A stretch of 64,000 nucleotides of DNA from Cyprinodon diabolis (taxonomy: Eukaryota > Chordata > Actinopteri > Cyprinodontiformes > Cyprinodontidae), in the NCBI GenBank assembly GCA_030533445.1, contig CM060071.1:868001-932000 (forward strand), read 5' to 3'. Each line of letters begins with the position of its first letter. The first letter of the stretch is position 1. Positions 26,757 through 34,501 of the stretch are shown here, piece after piece. The notes below the pieces were generated by a model, which did not search any database, was not told the origin of the DNA, and saw nothing but the letters and a program-made list of their open reading frames with translations. The translations under genes and the position numbers were made by a program.

Positions 26757-28426
26757 CGGGCTCTGGTTTATAACCGGCTTTGGTTTATAAAGGCCTCAGG
26801 TTTATAAAGGGCTATGGTTTATTACAGGCTCTGGTATATAAAGGGCATTGGTTTCTAAATGGCTTTGATTTATAAAGGGCTCTTTCTTATAAAGGGCTCT
26901 GGTTTATAACCGGCTTTGGTTTAAAACGAGCTCTGGCTTATAACCGTCTTTGGTTTATAACGGGCTCTGGTTTATAACTGGCTTTGGTTTATAACAGGCT
27001 TTGGTTTATAACGGGCTCTGGTTTATAACTGGCTTTGGTTTATAACAGGCTTTGGTTTATACAGGGTTCTGCTTTATAAAGTGCTCTGGTTTATAATTGT
27101 CTCTGGTTTATAAAGGGTTCTGGTTTATAAAGGGCTCTGGTTTTTAATGGGCTCTGGTTCATAAAGGGATATGGTTTATAACAGGCTCTGGTTTATAAAG
27201 GGCTCTGGTTAATAACCGGCTTTGGTTTGATAAGGGCTCTCGTTTATAAAGGGCTCTGGTTTATAACAGGCTTTGGTTTATAAAGGGATCTGGTTTATAA
27301 AGGGCCTTGGTTTATTACAGGCTCTGGTATATAAAGGGCTTTGGTTTTTAAAGGTCTTTGGTTTATAAAGGGCTTTTCTTTATAAATGGTGCTGGTTTAT
27401 AACGGGCTCTTGTTTACAAAGGGCTCTGGTTTATAAAGGGCTTTGGTTTATAAAGGGCTCTGGTTTATAAAGGGCTCTGGTTTATAACAGGCTCTGGTGA
27501 ATAAAGAGCTCTGTCTTATAAAGGGTCCTGGTTTATAACGGGCTCTGGTTTATAAAGGTGTCTGGTTTATAACGGGCTCTGGTTTATAACTGGCTCTGGT
27601 TTATAAAGGGCTCTGGTTCATAAAGGGCTCTGGTTGATAACGGGCTCTGGTTTATAAAGGGTTCTGGTTTATAAAGGGCTCTGGTTTGTAATGGGCTCTG
27701 GTTCATAAAGGGCTCTGGTTTCTAACTGGCTTTGGTTTATACAGGGCTGTGGTTTATAAAGGGCTCTGGTTTATAAAGGGTTCTGGTTTATAACGTGCTC
27801 TGGTTTATAAAGGGTTCTGGTATATAAAGTGCTCTGGTTTTTAACGGCCTTTGGCTTATAACCGGCTTTGGTTGAAAAAGGCCTCTGGTTTATAACAGGC
27901 TCTGGTTTATAACCGGCTTTGGTTTATAAAGGGCTGTGGTTTATAAAGGGCCCTGGTTTATTACATGCTCTGGTATATAAAGGGCTTTGGTTTTTAAAGG
28001 GCTTTGGTTTATAAAGGGTGCTGGTTTATAACGGGCTCTTGTTTACAAAGGGCTCTGGTTTATAAAGGGCTCTGGTTTATAACGGGCTCTCGTTTATAAC
28101 CAGCTTTAGTTTATAAAGGGCTCTGGTTTATAAGAGGCTCTGGTTTATAACCGGCTTTGGTTTATAACGGGCTCTGGTTTATAACTGGCTTTGGTTTATA
28201 ACAGGCTTTGGTTTATACAGGGATCTGGTTTATACAGTGCTCTGGTTTATAATGGTCTCTGGTATATAAAGGGTTCTGGTTTATAAAGGGCTCTGGTTTT
28301 TAATGGGCTCTGGTTCATAAAGGGCTCTGGTTTATAACGGGCTCTGGTTTATAAAGGGTTCTGGTTTATAAAGGGCTCTGGTTTGTAATGGGCTCTGGTT
28401 TATAACGGGCTTTGGTTTATAAAGGG
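26757..28426 (+). repeat. 17-bp minisatellite, inner part of the left arm
   Basis: Continuous 17-bp units in forward orientation up to the assembly gap. It mirrors the satellite at about 50600-52269 apart from one three-unit indel. No other feature seen. Confidence 0.95.
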
Positions 28427-28926
28427 NNNNNNNNNNNNNNNNNNNNNNNNNNNNNNNNNNNNNNNNNNNNNNNNNNNNNNNNNNNNNNNNNNNNNNNNNN
28501 NNNNNNNNNNNNNNNNNNNNNNNNNNNNNNNNNNNNNNNNNNNNNNNNNNNNNNNNNNNNNNNNNNNNNNNNNNNNNNNNNNNNNNNNNNNNNNNNNNNN
28601 NNNNNNNNNNNNNNNNNNNNNNNNNNNNNNNNNNNNNNNNNNNNNNNNNNNNNNNNNNNNNNNNNNNNNNNNNNNNNNNNNNNNNNNNNNNNNNNNNNNN
28701 NNNNNNNNNNNNNNNNNNNNNNNNNNNNNNNNNNNNNNNNNNNNNNNNNNNNNNNNNNNNNNNNNNNNNNNNNNNNNNNNNNNNNNNNNNNNNNNNNNNN
28801 NNNNNNNNNNNNNNNNNNNNNNNNNNNNNNNNNNNNNNNNNNNNNNNNNNNNNNNNNNNNNNNNNNNNNNNNNNNNNNNNNNNNNNNNNNNNNNNNNNNN
28901 NNNNNNNNNNNNNNNNNNNNNNNNNN
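28427..28926. other. Assembly gap (500 N)
   Basis: A run of exactly 500 N. The round number suggests a placeholder of unknown true size. It separates forward 17-bp satellite from a different, 178-bp satellite and hides the inner end of the left inverted arm. Confidence 0.98.
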
Positions 28927-31900
28927 AATCATCTAGAGCTGAAAACTAACAATATAAAGTAGATTTGAGCAGATTTTTTTGGTTCCAAGCTTCAAATCAG
29001 AAGGTTGAGGCCAAAACGCTCTTTTCACAGTGAGATAAGGTCATTTTGGCCTCTGTAGTTGTAACAGACAAACCATTAATGATACAGCCATGATCTTTTC
29101 TGGCAATCATCTAGAGCTGAAAACTAACAATATAAAGTAGATTTGAGCTGATGTTTTTGGTTCCAAGCTTCAAATCAGAAGGTTGAGGCCAAAACGCTCT
29201 TTTCACAGTGAGATAAGGTCATTTTGGCCTCTGTAGTTGTAACAGACAAACCATTAATGATACAGCCATGATCTTTTCTGGCAATCATCTAGAGCAGAAA
29301 ACTAACAACATAAAGTAGATTTTAACAGATGTTTTCGGTTCCAAGCTTCAAATCAGAAGGTTGAGACCAAAACGCTCTTTTCACAGTGAGATGAGGTCAT
29401 TTTGGCCTCTGTAGTTGTAACAGACAAACCATTAATGATACAGCCATGATCTTTTCTGGCAATCATCTAGAGCTGAAAACTAACAATATAAAGTAGGTTT
29501 GAGCAGATGTTTTTGGTTCCAAGCTTCAAATCAGAAGGTTGAGGCCAAAACGCTCTTTTCACAGTGAGATAAGGTCATTTTGGCCTCTGTAGTTGTAACA
29601 GACAAACCATTAATGATACAGCCATGATCTTTTCTGGCAATCATCTAGAGCTGAAAACTAACAACATAAAGTAGATTTTAACAGATGTTTTCGGTTCCAA
29701 GCTTCAAATCAGAAGGTTGAGGCCAAAATGCTCTTTTCACAGTGAGATAAGGTCATTTTGGCCTCTGTAGTTGTAACAGACAAACCATTAATGATACAGC
29801 CATGATCTTTTCTGGCAATCATCTAGAGCTGAAAACTAACAATATAAAGTAGATTTGAGCAGATGTTTTTGGTTCCAAGCTTCAAATCAGAAGGTTGAGG
29901 CCAAAACGCTCTTTTCACAGTGAGATAAGGTCATTTTGGCCTCTGTAGTTGTAACAGACAAACCATTAATGATAAAGCCATGATCTTTTCTGGCAATCAT
30001 CTAGAGCTGAAAACTAACAATATAAAGTAGATTTGAGCTGATGTTTTTGGTTCCAAGCTTCAAATCAGAAGGTTGAGGCCAAAACGCTCTTTTCACAGTG
30101 AGATAAGGTCATTTTGGCCTCTGTAGTTGTAACAGACAAACCATTAATGATACAGCCATGATCCTTTCTGGCAATCATCTAGAGCTGAAAACTAACAACA
30201 TAAAGTAGATTTTAACAGATGTTTTCGGTTCCGAGATTCAAATCAGAAGGTTGAGGCCAAAATGCTCTTTTCACAGTGAGATAAGGTCATTTTGGCCTCT
30301 GTAGTTGTAACAGACAAACCATTAATGATACAGCCATGATCTTTTCTGGCAATCATCTAGAGCTGAAAACTAACAATATAAAGTAGATTTGAGCAGATGT
30401 TTTTGGTTCCAAGCTTCAAATCAGAAGGTTGAGGCCAAAACGCTCTTTTCACAGTGAGAAAAGCTAATTTTGGCCTCTGTAGCTGTAACAGACAAACCAT
30501 TAATGATACAGCCATGATCTTTTCTGGCAATCATCTAGAGCTGAAAACTAACAATATAAAGTAGATTTGAGCAGATGTTTTTGGTTCCAAGCTTCAAATC
30601 AGAAGATTGAGGCCAAAAATGCTCTTTTCACAGTGAGATAAGGTCATTTTGGCCTCTGTAGTTGTAACAGACAAACCATTAATGATACAGCCATGATCTT
30701 TTCTGGCAATCATCTAGAGCTGAAAACTAACAATATAAAGTAGATTTGAGCTGATGTTTTTGGTTCCAAGCTTCAAAACAGAAGGTTGAGGCCAAATTGC
30801 TCTTTTCACAGTGAGATAAGGTCATTTTGGCCTCTGTAGTTGTAACAGACAAACCATTAATGATACAGCCATGACCTTTTCTGGCAATCATCTAGAGCAG
30901 AAAACTAACAACATAAAGTAGATTTTAACAGATGTTTTCGGTTCCAAGCTTCAAATCAGAAGGCTGAGACCAAAACGCTCTTTTCACAGTGAGATGAGGT
31001 CATTTTGGCCTCTGTAGTTGTAACAGACAAACCATTAATGATACAGCCATGATCTTTTCTGGCAATCATCTAGAGCTGAAAACTAACAATATAAAGTAGG
31101 TTTGAGCAGATGTTTTTGGTTCCAAGCTTCAAATCAGAAGGTTGAGGCCAAAATGCTCTTTTCACAGTGAGATAAGGTCATTTTGGCCTCTGTAGTTGTA
31201 ACAGACAAACCATTAATGATACAGCCATGATCTTTTCTGGCAATCATCTAGAGCTGAAAACTAACAATATAAAGTAGATTTGAGCAGATGTTTTTGGTTC
31301 CAAGCTTCAAATCAGAAGGTTGAGGCCAAAATGCTCTTTTCACAGTGAGATAAGGTCATTTTGGCCTCTGTAGTTGTAACTGACAAACCATTAATGATAC
31401 AGCCATGATCTTTTCTGGCAATCATCTAGAGCTGAAAACTAACAATATAAAGTAGATTTGAGCAGATGTTTTTGGTTCCAAGCTTGAAATCAGAAGGTTG
31501 AGGCCAAAATGCTCTTTTCACAGTGAGATAAGGTCATTTTGGCCTCTGTAGTTGTAACAGACAAACCATTAATGATACAGCCATGATCTTTTCTGGCAGT
31601 CATCTAGAGATGAAAACTAACAATATAAAGTAGATTTGAGCAGATGTTTTTGGTTCCAAGCTTCAAATCAGAAGGTTGAGGCCAAAACGCTCTTTTCACA
31701 GTGAGATAAGGTCATTTTGGCCTCTGTAGCTGTAACAGACAAACCATTAATGATACAGCCATGATCTTTTCTGGCAATCATCTAGAGCTGAAAACTAACA
31801 ATATAAAGTAGATTTGAGCAGATGTTTTTGGTTCCAAGCTTCAAATCAGAAGGTTGAGGCCAAAATGCTCTGTTCACAGTGAGATCAGGTCATTTTGGCC

Positions 31901-32074
31901 TCTGTAGCTGTAACAGACAAACCATTAATGATACAGCCATGATCTTTTCTGGCAATCATCTAGAGCTGAAAACTAACAATATAAAGTAGATTTGAGCAGA
32001 TATTTTTGGTTCCAAGCTTCAAATCAGAAGGTTGAGGCCAAAACGCTCTTTTCACAGTGAGAAAAGCTTATTTT
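28927..32074 (+). repeat. 178-bp satellite array, about 17.7 monomers
   Basis: Monomers begin with AATCATCTAGAG at 28927, 29105, 29283, 29461, 29639 and onward at a strict 178-bp period (one monomer near 30530 has a 1-bp insertion). Each monomer carries the inverted pair GAGGCCAAAA ... TTTTGGCCTC about 27 nt apart (for example 29185-29194 and 29222-29231). Monomer variants recur nine monomers apart: the AGAGCAGAAAAC / TTTAACAG / GATGAGG type starts at 29283 and again at 30886. The array begins at the gap and is broken off inside a monomer by the LTR element at 32075. No coding potential seen. Confidence 0.96.
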
Positions 32075-32413
32075 TTTCTGGATCCAGAGGCTTGCCTACC
32101 AGAGGGCGCCATATATGCTTCCTGGGAGCTTGTGCTCAGTCATGTCAGCTCATCCCCATCAGCTCATTAGGGTTTTTTCCTACATAAGCTGGAAGAGAAC
32201 TTCACTCTGAGCCGGATTGTTAAACTTGTTTTGGTTAGCAAGCCTGAGCCAGCCTGCCTGTCTGCCCTGTAAACCTGAAGCTGAACCTAACCTGCTTTGT
32301 CCTCTCTGCCTCCCAGGTAGAACCCTGTCTTCATCCAATAAACTCTTGGACTTTTCCCCTGCCTCTTTGTGTGTGTTTCTGCATTTGGGCTAGAAATCTT
32401 GCCGATCATGACA
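32075..32413 (+). repeat. 5' LTR of the short LTR element
   Basis: Starts by alignment with the 3' LTR at 33350; the first bases have decayed (TTTCTGGATCC against TGTCAGGATCC). It holds a TATA-like TACATAAG at 32181, a proposed transcript start at about 32211, and an AATAAA poly(A) signal at 32337-32342. It ends in ATGACA, so the ATG of the interior ORF lies inside the LTR. Confidence 0.87.
32181..32221 (+). promoter_or_regulatory. LTR core promoter and self-primer of the short element
   Basis: TATA-like TACATAAG begins at 32181. Thirty bases on, GCCGGATTGTT (32211-32221) is the exact reverse complement of AACAATCCGGC at 32415-32425. In Tf1 and sushi elements the first nucleotides of the mRNA fold back to prime reverse transcription; the TATA spacing places the 5' end of the transcript at this segment. 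Function is inferred. Confidence 0.75.
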
Positions 32414-33085
32414 GAACAATCCGGCCAACAGACTAGCCCAGTAGACACACTCCCTTTGAAGGATTTGGTCCGTGAGTCACGCAAGACTCATGAGGAAACG
32501 ATGAGCATCCTGCAGGAACTTCTGAGCCATCTGAAGACCCATGGGCCCGCTCTGAGCCATCTGGAGACCCCTGAGCCCGCTCCGAGCCGTCTGGAGACCC
32601 CTGAGCTGTGTCTTCCAGAGACTCCTGAATTGGAGCCACAGTCTGTGGTCTCCTCTGTTCCTGATGTGGAGCAACGGTCGGTGGTCTCCTCTGTTCCTGA
32701 TTTGGAGCCACAGTCGGTGGTCTCCTCTGTTCCTGATTTGGAGCCACAGTCGGTGGTCTCCCCTGTTCCTCCTGTTTCGGAGCCGCAATCTGCGGTCTCC
32801 TGTGTTCCTGATTCGGAGCCACAATCGGCAGTCTCCTGTGTTCCTGATTCGGAGCCGCAATCTGCGGTCTCGTGTGTTCCTGATTCGGAACCGCAATCGG
32901 CGGCCTCCTCAGTTCCTGTTTTGGAGCCGCAGTCGGCGGTTTCCTGTGTTCCTGATTCGGAGCCGCAGTGGGCGGTCCTGTCTGAGCCTGTTGCAGAGCA
33001 GCAGAAGCGGAGGCGGCGTCCTCATCGGAGCTTCCTGCAGAAGCGGAGGCGGTGTCCTCCTCGGTGCTTTCTGCATAAGCGGTGA
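32408..33085 (+). CDS. Repetitive low-complexity protein of the short LTR element
   Basis: 225 codons from the ATG that overlaps the LTR end; an in-frame ATG exists at 32369, but the LTR-end ATG matches the layout of the element at 37576. The first 45 or so residues are non-repetitive and partly helical-looking (a Gag-like N-terminus is possible). Next come short ETPE-type repeats and then about ten copies of a 12-residue repeat related to EPQSVVSSVPDL at about 32631-32999. The C-terminus is rich in Arg (QKRRRR-like). There is no CCHC knuckle, protease or RT motif. The stop is a TGA inside a 36-bp repeat where sister repeats read AGG or AGA, and the frame stays open after it to 33445 in the 3' LTR. 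Function unknown. Confidence 0.6.
   Translation: MTEQSGQQTSPVDTLPLKDLVRESRKTHEETMSILQELLSHLKTHGPALSHLETPEPAPSRLETPELCLPETPELEPQSVVSSVPDVEQRSVVSSVPDLEPQSVVSSVPDLEPQSVVSPVPPVSEPQSAVSCVPDSEPQSAVSCVPDSEPQSAVSCVPDSEPQSAASSVPVLEPQSAVSCVPDSEPQWAVLSEPVAEQQKRRRRPHRSFLQKRRRCPPRCFLHKR
32415..32425 (+). promoter_or_regulatory. Primer-binding site (self-priming type)
   Basis: AACAATCCGGC lies 1 nt after the 5' LTR end and is perfectly complementary over exactly 11 nt to the proposed mRNA 5' end at 32211-32221. The 3' LTR copy of the primer (33486-33496) has C to T at its third position, which would still pair as a G-U wobble. Confidence 0.75.
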
Positions 33086-33184
33086 CGGCGTCCTCCTCGG
33101 AGCTTCCTGCTGAAGCGGAGACGGCGTCCTCCTCGGATCTTCCTGCTGAAGCGGAGGTGGCGTCCTCCTCCAAGGTCCCTGCAG
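33005..33184 (+). repeat. 36-bp tandem repeats in the interior of the short LTR element
   Basis: Five copies of a 36-bp unit beginning AAGCGG, at 33005, 33041, 33077, 33113 and 33149. The unit keeps the reading frame of the upstream ORF. The third copy carries the TGA that ends that ORF. From 33185 to 33336 the interior is non-repetitive and leads to the polypurine tract. Confidence 0.85.
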
Positions 33185-33336
33185 CTTTGGAGACTCCGGC
33201 CTCCAGAGCGTCTGCATCAGCTCCGGTCCTACGGCCGGTCTCCTGAGACTCTGCCTTGCATCCCTGATTCCCCCTCTGCCCACCCTGGGTGGGTTGTTTT
33301 CTGGGTCTCTTTTTTGGGTGTCTGGAATCCGCCCTT

Positions 33337-33346
33337 GAGGGGGGGG
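33337..33346 (+). promoter_or_regulatory. Polypurine tract of the short LTR element
   Basis: GAGGGGGGGG directly upstream of the 3' LTR (TGTCAGG at 33350); the expected primer for plus-strand synthesis. Confidence 0.85.
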
Positions 33347-33349
33347 TTC

Positions 33350-33701
33350 TGTCAGGATCCAGAGGCTTGCCCACCAGAGGGCGCCATAGATACTTCCTGG
33401 GAGCTTGAGCTCAGTCGTGGCAGCTGTTCCCCATCAGCTCATTAGGGTTTTTTCCTACATAAGCTGGAAGAGAACTTCACTCTGAGCTGGATTGTTAAAC
33501 TTGTTATGGTTAGCAAGCCTGAGCCAGCCTGCTTGTCTGACCCTGTAAACCTGAACCTAAACCTGAACCTGAACCTAACCTGCTTTGTCCTCTCTGCCTC
33601 CCAGGTAGAACCCTGTCTGCATGCAATAAACTCTTGGACTTTTCCCCTGCGTCTGTGTGTGTGTTTCTGCATTTGGGTTAGAAATCCTGCCGATTATGCC
33701 A
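33350..33701 (+). repeat. 3' LTR of the short LTR element
   Basis: Begins TGTCAGGATCC and matches the 5' LTR along its length, with AATAAA at 33625-33630. A hexamer-like AACCTG/AACCTA stretch near 33548-33582 is 12 bp longer than in the 5' LTR. The last bases (ATGCCAGAGG) merge with a normal reversed satellite unit (GCCAGAGGCC), so the true end is uncertain by a few nucleotides. Confidence 0.87.
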
Positions 33702-34047
33702 GAGGCCGTTAAAAACCAGAGCCCTTTATAAACCAGAACCCTTTATAAACCAGAACCCTTTATAAACCAGAGCCCGTTATAAACCAAAGCTGGTTACAAA
33801 CCAGAGCCTGTTATAAACCAGAGCCCTTTATAAACCAAAGCCTGTTCTAAACCAGAGCCCTTTATAAACCAAAGCCGGTTATAAACCACAACCCGTTATA
33901 AACCAGAGCCCTTTATGAACCAAAGCCGGTTATAAACCAGAGCCTTTTATAAACCAAAGCCCGTTATAAATCAGAGCCCATTACAAACCAGAGCCATTTA
34001 TCAACCAGAACCCTTTATAAACCAGAGACTGCTGCTTATAAACCAGG
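33702..34047 (-). repeat. 17-bp minisatellite, reverse orientation, short block
   Basis: About 20 units reading TTTATAAACCAGAGCCC on the top strand, the reverse complement of the left array. It lies between the short LTR element and the non-satellite island and marks the first appearance of the reversed array. Confidence 0.95.
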
Positions 34048-34495
34048 CATGGAGTGTGAACCGGTAAGAGCGATAACACTCACCTCCAAGCGGCTAGATA
34101 TAAGATGCTGGTTAGACCGAAGTTTGCCATGTAAGCAGTTGTCAGCAGGGGCAGTAAGGGCAGTTTGTCTTTCGCTGGTGGCTGTCAGTCCGCCATGACT
34201 TCCACGCGCGTCCTCCTGACTGCGGCAGCCGGGCGCTGCGGCAGCTTAAGCGGTGGGGGGGGCGGCATTCAGCGTGTGTGAGCTGTGACACTCCATCAGA
34301 CGCTCCTCTGGCTGTGATTGGTTGTTTTCACTCGTCCCGAATTATTCTTTCCAGATTGAAATACAGGCAGTATGCGGGACCAATTGCAGCAGTTTTTTTC
34401 ACAGGTTACATATCACATGTACTGCTGTCTGGGCATAGGGACAGTTTTAGCCAATATGACAAAAAAGTGATTTTTAAAAACTTACAGACTTCAGC
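34048..34495. other. Non-satellite island, origin unknown
   Basis: About 450 bp that is neither satellite nor gypsy. The first half is GC- and CpG-rich (around 34190-34270). It contains an ATG at 34195 opening a 28-codon frame that begins MTSTRVLLTAAAGRCG and stops at 34281; the Arg/Ala-rich start resembles a mitochondrial targeting peptide, but no donor site or continuation is convincing. The second half, ending in TTACAGACTTCAGCTTTAAG, looks like a dispersed repeat or DNA-transposon remnant, judged only from its AT-rich style. No gene can be assigned. Confidence 0.5.
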
Positions 34496-34501
34496 TTTAA
34501 G

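Larger units (their letters stand above)
23935..28426 (+). repeat. Left arm of a large inverted duplication
   Basis: Reverse-complementing the right array reproduces this stretch, including both L2-like fragments and the order of minisatellite variants. Paired positions sum to 79026 from about 23935 to about 27930. After a three-unit (51-bp) difference near 27940 (extra units on the right arm near 51040-51090) they sum to 78975 up to the N gap. Outward of about 23935 the two sides stop matching. The inner end is cut by the gap, so the arm may be longer. Confidence 0.9.
32075..33701 (+). mobile_element. Short non-autonomous Ty3/gypsy-type LTR retrotransposon
   Basis: Two similar LTRs (339 and 352 bp) flank an interior of only about 936 bp that encodes no protease, reverse transcriptase, RNase H or integrase. 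A polypurine tract precedes the 3' LTR, and a self-primer/PBS pair of the Tf1/sushi kind is present, so the element presumably uses proteins of a related autonomous element. By eye the LTRs differ by about 21 substitutions, one 1-bp indel and a 12-bp hexamer expansion, so it is older than the element at 37576. No target-site duplication is found: the left flank is 178-bp satellite and the right flank is 17-bp satellite. The outermost few bases of both LTRs are uncertain. Confidence 0.88.

Noticed and set aside
28412..28936. Open frames of about 170 codons on both strands
   Set aside because: They are made of N from the assembly gap.
32433..33374. A 313-codon open frame on the minus strand of the short LTR element, longer than the sense ORF
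   Set aside because: It runs over the 36-bp repeats of the sense ORF, whose period keeps all frames alike, and starts in the 3' LTR. Its low-complexity product is best explained as a mirror of the sense repeats.
33548..33582. AACCTG/AACCTA hexamers resembling an interstitial telomere repeat
   Set aside because: It is a degenerate hexamer expansion inside an LTR, with a shorter version in the partner LTR, and does not match the vertebrate TTAGGG repeat.
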